From: Candidatus Thioglobus sp.
Lineage (GTDB): Bacteria > Pseudomonadota > Gammaproteobacteria > PS1 > Pseudothioglobaceae
Reading direction: 5' to 3'
Assembly (NCBI GenBank): GCA_029936515.1
Contig: JAPYSK010000007.1
Span: forward strand, 1 to 42,323
Length of the DNA: 42,323 nt
Positions 30,877-42,196 of the stretch are shown here, piece by piece (positions within the stretch are counted from its first letter, which is position 1; each line of letters opens with the position of its first letter). The notes under the pieces were generated by a model. The model was not told the DNA's origin. It did no database searches and saw only the letters and a program-made list of their open reading frames with translations. The translations under genes were made by a program, and so were the position numbers.

Positions 30877-33800
30877 TTATCCAACCCACTTTCTTGAATT
30901 TTCAAACATTCTCATCCATGGTGACCTCTCTTTCCAATCATCTGGATGCCATGAATTTTGTATAGCCCTAAAGACGCGTTCAGGGTGAGGCATCATAATG
31001 GTAACTCTTCCAGACTCATTGCAAAGACTTGCAACTGCACTTTCAGATCCATTTGGGTTATGAGGGTAAGTTTGCGTAGGATTGCCATGATAATTAACAT
31101 ATTGCATCGCGATATTGTCTGTACTTTCAGTTACAGAGTTGAAGCAAGCCCTTCCTTCTCCATGTGCAATTGCAATTGGCATTATAGAGCCTGCCATTTC
31201 ATCAAAAAAAAGAGAGTTCGATTTTTGAATTTGAACGCTTGTAAATCTAGCTTCAAATTGCTCAGAGGTATTGCGTTCAAAGGAAGGCCAGTTTTCAGAT
31301 CCAGGAATAATCTCTTTGAGATTTGAAATCATTTGACAACCATTACAAACACCTAATGTGAAACTATCAGTTCTAGAAAAGAATTCACTGAATTCATCTT
31401 TAGCTTGACTATTAAATAGAATAGAGTTAGCCCAACCTCGTCCTGCGCCTAAGACATCTCCATAAGAAAAACCCCCACAGGCAGCCATTCCTTGAAATAT
31501 TGAAAGTGAAGTATTACCTGATAGAATTTCACTCATATGAACGTCACTTGCATCAAATCCAGCCTTTGTAAAGGCTGAAGCCATCTCAATATGACCATTA
31601 ATTCCTTGCTCCCTTAAAATTGCAATTTTTGGTTTTTTACCAACATTTATATAAGGAGCGCTAATAGATTCATTGATATCAAAACTTGGTGTAACTTGTA
31701 AACCATTTGATCTAACTAGTAGCTGCTTATTTTCTGAATCGGCACATATTGGGTTATCTCTCAATTTAGAAATCTCAAAGGAGGTTGAAGACCATTTATA
31801 TTGAAGATTTTCACGTTTATCACTAAATAGCAACTGATCTTTTTGATAAATTAGTATTTCGTCTTTATTGTTAATCTTAGCAATAGAGATTGTGCATTCA
31901 TTAAGCCCTATTTTTTCAATCCTATTGAGGACTTGAGATTTTTTAATAAGAGGGACTTGGATAACACATCCTAACTCTTCATTGAATAGCTCAAAAATAG
32001 GATCAGTGGTTTGAATATCTAAGCCGCAGTGCGATGTAAAAGCCATTTCCAGTAATGTAGTAATTGCGCCTCCATCTGATCGGTCATGGTAAGCACTTAT
32101 TAAGCCTTCTTTGTTGAACTGATTAATCAATGAAAAGAAATTAGCAAACAGTTTTGAATCATCAAGATCCGGGGGAGATTTTCCTATTTGATTGTATACC
32201 TGAGCTAAGCAAGAACCTCCCATTCTATTTTTTCCAAATCCTAAATCTATCAATAAAAGTTCTGACTCAATTACAGTATCGAGTAGGGGGGTAATTTGAA
32301 TTCTGGCATCAGGAGTTTTAGAGAATGCACTGATAATAAGTGATAGCGGCGCAGTTACTGATTTTTCTTGCCCATTTTCACTCCAGCTGCTTCTCATAGA
32401 CATTGAATCTTTTCCAACTGGTATTGTTAATCCTAGTGCTGGACAGAGTTCTACTCCAATAGCTTTTACAGCTTCATAAAGCTTAGCATCTTCGCCAGGA
32501 AAGCCGCTTGCACACATCCAGTTTGCTGATAAGCTAATGTGGCTTATGTCTTCAATATAGGCGCTCATTAAATTTGTCAGTGCTTCACCAACACTCATTC
32601 TGGCTGCGGCTGGAGCATCAATAAGAGCAAGAGGTGTTTTTTCACCAATCGACATTGCTTCACCTTGATATCCAGTATAGTCAGATAATGAAATTGCACA
32701 GTCGGCAACTGGAACTTGCCATGGGCCAACCATTTGATCTCTGGCAATTAATCCAGTAACAGTTCTATCACCAATAGTGATTAAGAAGTTTTTACTTGCA
32801 ATTGTCGGTAATTTTAATAGTCGATCAATAGCTTCATCAAGCGTAATCTCTGAATTACTAAATTCTGTTTCAGTGTTAAAGACAGACTGAACATTTATCA
32901 GTGTTTTTGGGGTTGATCCAAAAAGTAATGACATTTCAAGATCAATTGGCTTGTTGTTAAAGTGAGAATCTTCCACGGTCAAATGTTGATCTTCAGTAGC
33001 CTCTCCTAAAATCGCAAATAGTGCTCTTTCTCTTGCACATATCTCACTAAATAATGGAACACTTTCTGCTCTAATGGCAAGTACATATCTTTCCTGAGAT
33101 TCGTTGCACCATATCTCCAATGGAGACATTTTTTTTTCATCATTTGGAATGTTTCTTAATTGAAGATGAGCGCCTCTCATGGAGTCATTAACAAGCTCTG
33201 GGATTCCATTAGAAAGTCCTCCAGCACCAATATCATGTATAGAAACAATCGGGTTATTTTCATCTAAATTTATACAGCAGTTAATAACTTCTTGGGCGCG
33301 TCTTTGCATTTCAGGATTAGCGCGTTGTACTGAAGCAAAGTCAAGGTCTTCACTTTGCTCACCGCTCCCTATGCTTGAGGCGGCACCTCCGCCAAGTCCA
33401 ATTAGCATTGCAGGGCCACCGAGAACTATCAGCTTGTCTCCAGCAGAAATTAACCCCTTTTCCACGTGATCTTCTTTAATATTGCCAATACCTCCAGCAA
33501 GCATGATAGGTTTGTGATACCCCCTGATTTCATTATTACTAGTTTTTTGTTCATAGGTTCTAAAATAACCACAAGTGTTTGGCCTACCAAATTCATTATT
33601 AAATGCTGCCGCTCCTAATGGCCCATCAATCATGATATCTAGAGCTGAAGCTATCTGTTTTGGCTTTCCATAATCCTTTTCCCAAGGGTTTAAAGCATGA
33701 GGTATTTTTAGATTGGACACTGAAAAGCCGCAGAGACCTGCCTTTGGTTTTGAGCCTCTTCCAGTTGCACCTTCATCTCTAATCTCACCTCCGGAGCCAG

Positions 33801-34719
33801 TTGCAGCTCCAGGTTCCGGTGCAATAGCAGTAGGGTGATTGTGGGTTTCAACTTTCATTAAGACCGCTTTATGGGCTATTTTTGAATTGTAAATACCTTC
33901 TTCATTCGGCTCAAAGAATGTTGATTGATAGCCTGTCATAACTGCTGAATTGTCACTATAAACAGATAGCAATCCTTTAGGATTTTTATGATAAGTATTT
34001 TTAATCATCCCAAAAAGTGAAATCGCTTGTTTTTCTGAATCTATTGTCCAGTCTGCATTAAAAATTTTGTGTCTGCAGTGCTCAGAGTTGGCTTGAGCAA
34101 ACATCATAAGTTCAATGTCTCTAGGGTTTCGCTGCAACTCATTAAAACGACCATATAGGTAATCTATTTCACCAGCACTCAGTGCAAGTCCTAGTTCAAT
34201 ATTTGCATTATTAATTGCTGATTTACCCAGGGTAAGAATGTCAATGCTATTGAAGGATTTTGGCTTAAGTTCATCAAAAAGAAAATTTACATCATTAAGA
34301 TCTTTAAGATGAGATTCAGTCATCTTGTCCATGATGACCTTTAGAATGTTAACTAGCTCGCTCTTTATAATTTGTCGATTGAAGTGATAAATAACACCTC
34401 GTTCTATTCTTTTGATTTCAGTCATTCCGCATAGATGTACTATATCAGTAGCCTTTGATGACCATGGAGATATGGTTCCAAGTCTAGGTATAACTATAAT
34501 ATTTTCAGACCCCTTTAAGGGGGTTAATTGAGGAGCGTAATTTAAGAGTTTGTCTAGATTTGTTTTATTTTTAGAATTAAGTTCTTTATCTGTTTCAATA
34601 AAGTGAATATATTCGGTAGATAATAGGTTTAAGTTAGAAAATTTTGAGTTAATTTTCTCATTTACTGCTTTTACTTTAAATTTTCGAAGTGCTTGAATCC
34701 CCGAATGAAATGAAATCAT
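30877..34719 (-). CDS. purL: Phosphoribosylformylglycinamidine synthase
   Basis: 1280 aa; [48 protein letters not shown]-terminal GATase GVCNGCQM and [10 protein letters not shown]. Confidence 0.97.
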   Translation of the reverse strand: MISFHSGIQALRKFKVKAVNEKINSKFSNLNLLSTEYIHFIETDKELNSKNKTNLDKLLNYAPQLTPLKGSENIIVIPRLGTISPWSSKATDIVHLCGMTEIKRIERGVIYHFNRQIIKSELVNILKVIMDKMTESHLKDLNDVNFLFDELKPKSFNSIDILTLGKSAINNANIELGLALSAGEIDYLYGRFNELQRNPRDIELMMFAQANSEHCRHKIFNADWTIDSEKQAISLFGMIKNTYHKNPKGLLSVYSDNSAVMTGYQSTFFEPNEEGIYNSKIAHKAVLMKVETHNHPTAIAPEPGAATGSGGEIRDEGATGRGSKPKAGLCGFSVSNLKIPHALNPWEKDYGKPKQIASALDIMIDGPLGAAAFNNEFGRPNTCGYFRTYEQKTSNNEIRGYHKPIMLAGGIGNIKEDHVEKGLISAGDKLIVLGGPAMLIGLGGGAASSIGSGEQSEDLDFASVQRANPEMQRRAQEVINCCINLDENNPIVSIHDIGAGGLSNGIPELVNDSMRGAHLQLRNIPNDEKKMSPLEIWCNESQERYVLAIRAESVPLFSEICARERALFAILGEATEDQHLTVEDSHFNNKPIDLEMSLLFGSTPKTLINVQSVFNTETEFSNSEITLDEAIDRLLKLPTIASKNFLITIGDRTVTGLIARDQMVGPWQVPVADCAISLSDYTGYQGEAMSIGEKTPLALIDAPAAARMSVGEALTNLMSAYIEDISHISLSANWMCASGFPGEDAKLYEAVKAIGVELCPALGLTIPVGKDSMSMRSSWSENGQEKSVTAPLSLIISAFSKTPDARIQITPLLDTVIESELLLIDLGFGKNRMGGSCLAQVYNQIGKSPPDLDDSKLFANFFSLINQFNKEGLISAYHDRSDGGAITTLLEMAFTSHCGLDIQTTDPIFELFNEELGCVIQVPLIKKSQVLNRIEKIGLNECTISIAKINNKDEILIYQKDQLLFSDKRENLQYKWSSTSFEISKLRDNPICADSENKQLLVRSNGLQVTPSFDINESISAPYINVGKKPKIAILREQGINGHIEMASAFTKAGFDASDVHMSEILSGNTSLSIFQGMAACGGFSYGDVLGAGRGWANSILFNSQAKDEFSEFFSRTDSFTLGVCNGCQMISNLKEIIPGSENWPSFERNTSEQFEARFTSVQIQKSNSLFFDEMAGSIMPIAIAHGEGRACFNSVTESTDNIAMQYVNYHGNPTQTYPHNPNGSESAVASLCNESGRVTIMMPHPERVFRAIQNSWHPDDWKERSPWMRMFENSRKWVG

Positions 34720-35456
34720 AACTGCAACATTAATTCATCCGAAATATCTGCGTTATGATAGACCTCCTGAGTATCATCAAGATCCTCAAGTCTATCAATA
34801 AGCTTCATAAATTTTTCAGCATCCTCGAGATTTAGATCAATACGATTAGCTGGTTCCATAGTTATCTGAGAATGTTCGGGTGTGAGACTGCTAGCAATAA
34901 GTGCATCTTTTACTGGAAAAAAATTCTCTGGACTCGTTACAACATCGATTGAGCAATCATCATTAACAATAATATCATCTGCACCTGAGTCTATTGCAAC
35001 TTCCATAATTGCATCTTCATCGCCAGAAATAAAGCTTATAAAGCCTTGTTTTGTGAACATATATGATACTGAGCCATCTGTACCTAAGTTGCCTCCATGC
35101 TTTGAAAATGCATGCCTTACATCTGAAACAGTGCGGTTTCTATTATCCGTTAGGCAGTCAACCATAATGGCAGTACCACCTACACCATAGCCCTCATATC
35201 GGATTTCTTCATAGTTTTCACCTTCAAGATCCCCTGAGCCACGTTTGACGGCACTTTCTATTGTATCTCGCTTCATATTAGCTGCAAGGGCCTTATCAAT
35301 TACAGCACGTAGAGATGGATTATTTTCAAGAACACCACCACCCATTTTTGCAGCAATAACTATCTCTTTAATGAGTTTAGTAAATATTTTTCCACGCTTA
35401 GCATCCTGAGCGCCTTTTCTATGTTGAATGTTATGCCATTTACTATGTCCTGCCAT
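34716..35456 (-). CDS. yebC: YebC/TACO1-family protein
   Basis: [62 protein letters not shown]. Confidence 0.97.
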   Translation of the reverse strand: MAGHSKWHNIQHRKGAQDAKRGKIFTKLIKEIVIAAKMGGGVLENNPSLRAVIDKALAANMKRDTIESAVKRGSGDLEGENYEEIRYEGYGVGGTAIMVDCLTDNRNRTVSDVRHAFSKHGGNLGTDGSVSYMFTKQGFISFISGDEDAIMEVAIDSGADDIIVNDDCSIDVVTSPENFFPVKDALIASSLTPEHSQITMEPANRIDLNLEDAEKFMKLIDRLEDLDDTQEVYHNADISDELMLQL

Positions 35457-35478
35457 ATACTTTCATTTTCTCCAAAAG

Positions 35479-36426
35479 TTATTTAGTAAATTCTAGCAAA
35501 CGATGAATAGAGTGCTGCGCTTTCTCGATAATTTGACTGTTAATGTGAATTTCATTTTTTCCAGTATTTAATGTATCTAGACACTTTTCGAGACTGTTCA
35601 TTGCCATCCAGCCACAGTGAGCGCAAGATTCGCAATCCGCGCCTTCTCCCATAGTTGGTGCTTCAATGAATTTTTTGTTAGGCGCGACTTCTCGCATTTT
35701 GTGAAAAATACCATTGTCGGTTGCAACTATAAATGTATTTTCAGGTCTCGAGGCAGCAGCATCAATTAGTTGAGTTGTAGAGCCGACAACATCTGCAAGT
35801 GCAATAACCTCTTTAGGAGACTCTGGGTGGACTAGTACTCCAGCGTCTGGGTGGATTTGCATTAGTCTTTCAAGACCCTCGGCTTTAAATTCTTCATGGA
35901 CAACACAAGCACCATCCCATATAAGCATCTCAACTCCAGTTTTGGATTGGACATAATGTCCTAAATGTTTGTCAGGGGCCCAGAGAACTTTTTTACCTTC
36001 ACTGTGTAATTGCTTAACAACTTTAAGTGCGCTACCTGAGGTGACAACCCAGTCGGCTCGAGCTTTAACCTCCGCCGAGGTATTTGCATAAACAACAACT
36101 ACATGATCTGGATTTTGGTCACAAAAGGCAGAAAAGTCTTTAATTGGACACGATAAGTCTAGAGAGCAGGTCGCTTGATCATCTATAACAAGAACTCTTT
36201 TTTCAGGAGATAGAATTTTAGCGGTTTCACCCATAAATTTAACGCCAGCAACGATAATAGTATCTGCATCACTATTTTGTCCAAATCTTGCCATTTCTAG
36301 AGAGTCAGAGACAATACCCCCAGTCTCTTCTGCAAGAGTCTGAATATCTGCACTAACATAGTAGTGAGCAACTAGAGTTGCGTTGTTGTCTTTAAGGGAT
36401 TGCTTAATCGAGTTTTCTATCTTCAT
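35479..36426 (-). CDS. nadA: Quinolinate synthase A
   Basis: [60 protein letters not shown]. Confidence 0.96.
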   Translation of the reverse strand: MKIENSIKQSLKDNNATLVAHYYVSADIQTLAEETGGIVSDSLEMARFGQNSDADTIIVAGVKFMGETAKILSPEKRVLVIDDQATCSLDLSCPIKDFSAFCDQNPDHVVVVYANTSAEVKARADWVVTSGSALKVVKQLHSEGKKVLWAPDKHLGHYVQSKTGVEMLIWDGACVVHEEFKAEGLERLMQIHPDAGVLVHPESPKEVIALADVVGSTTQLIDAAASRPENTFIVATDNGIFHKMREVAPNKKFIEAPTMGEGADCESCAHCGWMAMNSLEKCLDTLNTGKNEIHINSQIIEKAQHSIHRLLEFTK

Positions 36427-36428
36427 TA

Positions 36429-38183
36429 TTATGCTTTTAATGGAAGGTTAACTTTTATATTTAATTCCTTAAGCTGAGATTTAGAAACAGTTGATGGTGC
36501 ATCTGTTAAAAGGCATGCCGCTGTTTGAGTTTTTGGAAATGCTATAACATCACGAATTGATTCAGCATTACAAAGAATCATGACTAGTCTATCTAATCCA
36601 AAGGCAATACCGCCATGAGGTGGGCAACCATAATCTAATGCATCAAGAAGGAAGCCGAACTTTTCTCGTGCTTCTTCATCATTAATTCCAAGTAATTTTA
36701 AGACTGTCTTTTGCATATCACTTTGATGAATTCGAATTGAACCTCCACCAACTTCAGATCCATTAATAACCAAATCATAAGCACGCGAAAGCGAATTTTC
36801 AGGATCCTTTAATAACATTTTAGTGTCAACGCTTGGCGCTGTAAAAGGGTGGTGAATAGCATTCAGGGAGCCATCATCTGTAACCTCAAACATTGGAAAG
36901 TCGAGTACCCAAATTGGTGCCCATTCTTTATCATATAGATTTAAATCATGAGCCAATTTTTCTCTTAGGTTTCCAAGAGCTTCGTTGACGATTTTAGCTT
37001 TGTCTGCTCCAAAGAAGATAATATCGCCCGTTTTTGCCTCAGTTAGACTAATTACTTTCTTAGTTACTTCGTCTCCAAGGAATTTAATGATTGGCGAGGA
37101 TGGGCCATCATCATTAATTTTTATATAAGCGAGTCCTTTTGCTCCATAAATACCTACGTATTTTGTATACTCATCTATTTGCTTGCGACTAATTGAGGCT
37201 CCTCCGGGGACTTTTAGTGCTGCTACCCTACCTTTTTCACTGTTTGCCGGACCTGAAAAGACTTTAAACTCAACTCCTTTCATTGTCTCATTCATATCAA
37301 CCAACTGAAGAGGTATTCTTAAGTCAGGTCGATCAACGCCATATAACTTCATTGCATCATCATAAGTAATCGATGGAAACTTTTTAGTAAGGGTTATATT
37401 ACTTACTTCTTTGAAGAGACCTCTAACCATTTCTTCCATTAATGATGTTATCTCACCTTCATTCATAAAAGAGGTCTCAACATCTAATTGAGTAAATTCT
37501 GGTTGACGATCTGCCCTTAAGTCTTCATCTCTAAAACACTTAACTATTTGGTAATAGCGCTCAAAGCCAGACATCATTAGAAGCTGCTTAAAGAGTTGAG
37601 GAGATTGAGGTAATGCAAAAAAACTACCTTCGTGTGTTCGTGATGGAACAAGGTAATCCCTTGCACCTTCAGGAGTGGCTTTTGTTAAGAATGGCGTTTC
37701 AATATCTATGAAATCATTTTTATCCATAAAGTCACGCATAAAATGGGTTACTTTAGATCTTAGTCGTAATCTTTTTTGCATCTCGTCTCGACGTAAATCA
37801 AGATAACGATATTTCAGTCTAACCTCTTCTGAGGTCTCTAGAGAGTCAAGCTGAAATGGAATTGGCTTTGAAGTGTTTAAGATTTTGATTTCACTTGCAA
37901 GAACCTCAATTTCTCCAGTGGGAATTTTTTTATTAATCATTTCACTGGCTCTAGCAATTACATTACCAGTAATTTTAAGAACAAATTCATTTCTAACACT
38001 TTCAGCTAATTTAAAAGTATCGCTAGTTTCAGGATTAATTACGATTTGTGCAAGACCTTTTTTATCTCTTAAGTCCAAGAAAATAACACCACCATGGTCT
38101 CGTCTTCTATTAACCCAACCACAGAGAGTAACCTCTTGCTTAAGATTTTTTTTGTTTAATTCGCCACAGAAATGTGTTCTCAT
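36429..38183 (-). CDS. aspS: Aspartate--tRNA ligase
   Basis: [71 protein letters not shown]. Confidence 0.97.
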   Translation of the reverse strand: MRTHFCGELNKKNLKQEVTLCGWVNRRRDHGGVIFLDLRDKKGLAQIVINPETSDTFKLAESVRNEFVLKITGNVIARASEMINKKIPTGEIEVLASEIKILNTSKPIPFQLDSLETSEEVRLKYRYLDLRRDEMQKRLRLRSKVTHFMRDFMDKNDFIDIETPFLTKATPEGARDYLVPSRTHEGSFFALPQSPQLFKQLLMMSGFERYYQIVKCFRDEDLRADRQPEFTQLDVETSFMNEGEITSLMEEMVRGLFKEVSNITLTKKFPSITYDDAMKLYGVDRPDLRIPLQLVDMNETMKGVEFKVFSGPANSEKGRVAALKVPGGASISRKQIDEYTKYVGIYGAKGLAYIKINDDGPSSPIIKFLGDEVTKKVISLTEAKTGDIIFFGADKAKIVNEALGNLREKLAHDLNLYDKEWAPIWVLDFPMFEVTDDGSLNAIHHPFTAPSVDTKMLLKDPENSLSRAYDLVINGSEVGGGSIRIHQSDMQKTVLKLLGINDEEAREKFGFLLDALDYGCPPHGGIAFGLDRLVMILCNAESIRDVIAFPKTQTAACLLTDAPSTVSKSQLKELNIKVNLPLKA

Positions 38184-38797
38184 TTATCTTCCTTTATGTC
38201 TACAGTGTCAGGTGTTACAACGCCTGCAGAAATTACTAATTTAAATGCTTCTTCAACGCTCATATTAAGTTCTAATACGTCTTTTTTTGAGACCATAATA
38301 AAAAAGCCTGAAGTTGGATTAGGAGTTGTGGGAACAAAAAGATTTATAATTTCTTTACCAATAAGAGATTCGGCTTCACCTTTGTAATCGCCTGATTGAA
38401 ATGCAATTACCCAAATTCCTTTGCTTGGATATTGTACTAAAAAAGCCTTTCTGAAACTGTCGCTTGAGGCATTTAAAACCGTCGTTGAAACTTTTTTCAA
38501 TACGTTATAGATATTTCTAAAGCCTGGAATTTTATTGAGAGCTCTCTCCCATAGTGCTAATAGCTTTCGACCCAATATATTGGTCACCAATGCTCCAGTA
38601 AGAAGAATAATTACTATGACAAGAAGTATCCCTGATCCAGGAATTGAAGTATCTAGATTCAATAAGGCTTCAGGAAGGAATCTTGCAGGAATAAAGTTAT
38701 TAACAACTTCTAAAAAGAACTTGATAACTAGGACACTTAAAGCTAGGGGTATCCAAAACAAAAGTCCGGATATGAAATAATTTCTTAAGCGCTTCAC
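38180..38797 (-). CDS. DUF502-family membrane protein
   Basis: [56 protein letters not shown]. Confidence 0.9.
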   Translation of the reverse strand: MKRLRNYFISGLLFWIPLALSVLVIKFFLEVVNNFIPARFLPEALLNLDTSIPGSGILLVIVIILLTGALVTNILGRKLLALWERALNKIPGFRNIYNVLKKVSTTVLNASSDSFRKAFLVQYPSKGIWVIAFQSGDYKGEAESLIGKEIINLFVPTTPNPTSGFFIMVSKKDVLELNMSVEEAFKLVISAGVVTPDTVDIKEDK

Positions 38798-38874
38798 AGT
38801 ACCAAAATGTTAGTCTAGAAAAAGTGTTATTTTAGCACAAGCTTATTAATCAATTTATACCTCGAAGGCTTAAT

Positions 38875-39663
38875 CTATTGATGTTGAGAATTTTTTTCTT
38901 CTTCACGAAGTGTTAAAATTTCATAACCATTTTCAGTTACAAGGATTGTGTGTTCCCATTGTGCGGAAAGAGAACGATCTTTGGTGGTTACTGTCCACCC
39001 ATCAAGCTTTGAGGTAATAACCTCATAACTCCCTAAATTAATCATAGGTTCAATAGTAAATGTCATTCCTAGTTCTAAAATAGGACTTCGATTAACTTTT
39101 CCATCATCATAGTGGATTACTTGAGGTAATTCATGAAAACCTAATCCAATACCATGACCACAATAATCCCGAACAACTGAACAGTTTTTATTTTGAGCAT
39201 GAGCACCAATTACTTTACCAATTTCACCCAAGTGAATACCTGGCTTAACTTGATGAATACCAAGCATCAGGCATTCATGAGTAACTTTACAAATTCGAGA
39301 AGCTTTAACGCTTGGTTTTCCGACAATAAACATTTTAGATGTATCACCATGAAAACCGTCTTTAATAACAGTTATATCAATGTTAATAATGTCACCCTTT
39401 TTTAGTTTTTTCTCTCCTGGAATTCCATGACAAACAACATTATTAACTGATGTGCATATAGATTTAGGAAAGCCGTTATAGTTAAGTGGTGCGGGTATTG
39501 CTTTAAGTTCATTAACTATGAAATCATGACAGATTTGATCAAGTTTTTCTGTTGTTACACCTACTTTTACATGCACACCAATCATTTCTAGTACGCTTGC
39601 TGCAAGCTTTCCAGCAATCCGCATCTTTTCAATTTGCTCTGGGTTTTTAATGGATATAGACAT
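38875..39663 (-). CDS. map: Methionine aminopeptidase, type I
   Basis: NYNGFPKSICTSVNNVVCHGIPG, INIDITVIKDGFHGDTSKMF, YCGHGIGLGFHELPQVIHY. Confidence 0.97.
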   Translation of the reverse strand: MSISIKNPEQIEKMRIAGKLAASVLEMIGVHVKVGVTTEKLDQICHDFIVNELKAIPAPLNYNGFPKSICTSVNNVVCHGIPGEKKLKKGDIINIDITVIKDGFHGDTSKMFIVGKPSVKASRICKVTHECLMLGIHQVKPGIHLGEIGKVIGAHAQNKNCSVVRDYCGHGIGLGFHELPQVIHYDDGKVNRSPILELGMTFTIEPMINLGSYEVITSKLDGWTVTTKDRSLSAQWEHTILVTENGYEILTLREEEKNSQHQ

Positions 39664-39670
39664 TAAAACC

Positions 39671-40564
39671 TTATTTAGAGTTATTTGCTCTTTTTTCTAA
39701 TGCTTCTATTCTCAGTTCTAATGGTGGATGTGATGACCAAAGTTGACGCCAACCAGCTTTAGGTTTTTCGCCAATTCCAAATGCTGCTAACTGCTCAGGA
39801 AGAGCTTCAGGCTCTTTTTGTGCTAGACGTTTAAGGGCATTTATCATGTTTTCATGGCCTGCTAAATCAGCGCCACCAGTGTCAGCTACATATTCTCTTT
39901 TTCTAGAAAAATACATCACTACAACACTCGCTAAAATTGAGAGCACAATTTGAGCAAAGATTGTTGTAACAAAATATCCAATTCCATAGCCGCGTTGATT
40001 CTTTAGTATAACTCTATCAACTAGATGCCCAATAACTCTAGAGAAGAAAATAACAAAGGTGTTAACGACTCCTTGGATAAGTGTGAGGGTTACCATATCA
40101 CCATTAGCTACATGGCTCATTTCATGGCCTACTACCGCTTCCACTTCGCCCTTATTCATATTATCAAGTAAACCTTGAGATACAGCTACTAAGGCATTAT
40201 TTTTGCTTGCCCCAGTAGCAAAAGCGTTCATCTGAGGTGAAGGGAAAATTGCAACTTCTGGCATTTTTATACCTACAATCCCAGCTTGCTTTTCAACCGT
40301 TTCAATGAGCCATTTTTCAACGTTATTAGTAGGTTGGTCAATAACTTTTGCGCCGGTCATTCTTTTGGCCATCCATTTTGAAATAGCTAGCGATATAAAA
40401 GCTCCACCAAAGCCAAAAAGGCCTGAAAAAATGACTAAAGCGTTAATATTTAAATCGCTACCGTTTTGCGCTAAAAGACTTTCAACACCTAGTATCCTTA
40501 ATGTAATACTAAGGATAACCATGATGGCGATGTTAGTTACTAAGAAGAGAAATATTCTTTGCAT
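39671..40564 (-). CDS. htpX: Membrane protease HtpX
   Basis: VVGHEMSHVANGDMVTLTLIQGVVNTFVIF zinc site, REYVADTGGADLAG, WSSHPPLELRIEAL. Confidence 0.96.
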   Translation of the reverse strand: MQRIFLFLVTNIAIMVILSITLRILGVESLLAQNGSDLNINALVIFSGLFGFGGAFISLAISKWMAKRMTGAKVIDQPTNNVEKWLIETVEKQAGIVGIKMPEVAIFPSPQMNAFATGASKNNALVAVSQGLLDNMNKGEVEAVVGHEMSHVANGDMVTLTLIQGVVNTFVIFFSRVIGHLVDRVILKNQRGYGIGYFVTTIFAQIVLSILASVVVMYFSRKREYVADTGGADLAGHENMINALKRLAQKEPEALPEQLAAFGIGEKPKAGWRQLWSSHPPLELRIEALEKRANNSK

Positions 40565-40693
40565 ATTTAGTTCCTATTAATTATTTTTTTAAAGATTACA
40601 TTATAGAAAGAATTAAATAAATTTTCTATGATATTAATTAATCAATAACTTGACAAAAAAAAATGATAAAAGACTAGGTTTAGAAATAGGAAA

Positions 40694-41209
40694 TTATTTC
40701 CCAGGCCATAACATACGAGTTTCTGTCATCATGCAACCATTCTCTCCACTAGTAGTAAGAATTAGTTGGTACTTGTTGTCTGGAGGTGTAAGTATAGTGA
40801 ATGCACCATCAGCATAGGTTGTATCATTGAGTGATGGATTTTCTTCCTTTTTCAACGAAGTAATTTCTGCGCAATTTTGATTATTAACAGAAGTTACAAT
40901 GACTGTTGAAAGATAGCAATAATCTCCATCTGGAGATAAGGTTGCTGAAAATGTAGAGCTTCCATTGTTATAATTTTTAGTAGAAATGTGAAGAGATGGC
41001 AACAAAGAGGGGTCACTGAGATGAGCAAAAGTTATATTCAAGCCATTCAAGCTATAAGATTCTTCAATTTGACCTAAGTAAGATGCACAAGTTGAATTAA
41101 TACCCCTTTCCTGAGCATCGATTGCTAAGGTTTCTGAAATAGAAATGTTGGTAATTAAGGCACCTAAAGTTAAAATTATTAGTTTAATCAAGTAATTCAT
41201 TTTGAACAC
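40694..41209 (-). CDS. Putative secreted protein of unknown function
   Basis: N-terminal hydrophobic signal-like segment (YLIKLIILTLGALITNISISETLA) then a polar domain with four Cys; no family recognised. Confidence 0.55.
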   Translation of the reverse strand: MFKMNYLIKLIILTLGALITNISISETLAIDAQERGINSTCASYLGQIEESYSLNGLNITFAHLSDPSLLPSLHISTKNYNNGSSTFSATLSPDGDYCYLSTVIVTSVNNQNCAEITSLKKEENPSLNDTTYADGAFTILTPPDNKYQLILTTSGENGCMMTETRMLWPGK

Positions 41210-41373
41210 ATAAATGGTTGCTTGGAACGATTATAACAAAATACTGATAATAATTATGCTATGAATTAATTTGAGATTTTTTTTTAAATAAAAGAGTATT
41301 TATAGGAATATTTGATTATCAGAATAATTTAATTACTTTATAATCGAGTTTCTATTAACAAGGAGAGATAGTT

Positions 41374-41520
41374 ATGAAGTTAAAATTTTTATTTATTGCC
41401 ATCTTGGCATTACTTGCAACTGGTTGTGCGGATCAAGTGCTAGCTGTACCTAAAGCAGTAATTGGTGGAACAGTGAATGTCATAAGTGCTATTGGGGACG
41501 CATTAATTTTCTGGGATTAA
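41374..41520 (+). CDS. Small (48 aa) putative lipoprotein, absent from the ORF track
   Basis: MKLKFLFIAILALLATGCADQVLAVPKAVIGGTVNVISAIGDALIFWD*; lipobox-like LATGC, AGGAGAG SD at 41361, followed by a terminator. Confidence 0.8.
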   Translation: MKLKFLFIAILALLATGCADQVLAVPKAVIGGTVNVISAIGDALIFWD

Positions 41521-41548
41521 ATCCTTTATATATAGTATTTTAGCTTTT

Positions 41549-41596
41549 CCCACAGATAAATCACATAGTTAAAGTTATTTCTGTGGGATTTTTTTT
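41549..41596 (+). terminator. Intrinsic terminator of the small lipoprotein gene
   Basis: CCCACAGA (41549-41556) pairs with TCTGTGGG (41580-41587), followed by ATTTTTTTT. Confidence 0.8.
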
Positions 41597-41797
41597 GATT
41601 CTTTTATAAGAAAACTAATCTTCAAGTTGTAAGTCAAACTTTTTTTACTTTCAAACCAAAGATTCACGGCTTTAGTATTTTGTATTAACTTGCTCATTTC
41701 TATGAGTTTGACTTGGTTGTGTAATTTCGTAAAAGATAATGCCTAAAAACCTCTTATCACAGGATTCGTCAAGTTGTTAATAAGTCATTGTTTTGAC

Positions 41798-42196
41798 TTA
41801 CTGTTCTCTCTGAGTTTCTTGATTGTGAGCTAATGCAATTGCTTCATTTTTGTTTTTAGCCTCTATTGAGCAATCTAATACGTAACCTTTTTTTTGTAAA
41901 TTATTTGAAGTCCATTCATTTCCTTTAAATCCAGGAGTTACTAATATAATAATTTGAATAATAAAAAAAATTAATTGAAAGTCAGAAGCTTTTGGAATAT
42001 CTATGTAACCTTCAAATCCATAAATTTCAACATCAATCCCAGCTAAAACAAGAATAATAATAATATATGAAATGAATATCAACCATAGACCTCTAAATAA
42101 AGGCCAAATAGGGTTAAAAGGCGCTAACCATGCAAAACCAGATTTAACTGCCCTAAACCCCTTTTCTTGATGTTTAAATACCTTATAAGAGCTCAT
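41798..42196 (-). CDS. Putative membrane protein, possible DUF2628-like
   Basis: 132 aa; SSYKVFKHQEKGFRAVKSGFAWLAPFNPIWPLFRGLWLIFISYIIIILVL resembles DUF2628 proteins; two hydrophobic segments. Confidence 0.6.
   Translation of the reverse strand: MSSYKVFKHQEKGFRAVKSGFAWLAPFNPIWPLFRGLWLIFISYIIIILVLAGIDVEIYGFEGYIDIPKASDFQLIFFIIQIIILVTPGFKGNEWTSNNLQKKGYVLDCSIEAKNKNEAIALAHNQETQREQ

Noticed and set aside
30958-31326. 122-aa + strand ORF antisense to purL
   Set aside because: Lies fully inside the strongly supported purL coding region; no recognisable motifs.
37873-38244. 123-aa + strand ORF antisense to aspS
   Set aside because: Shadow ORF of aspS; composition follows the opposite strand.
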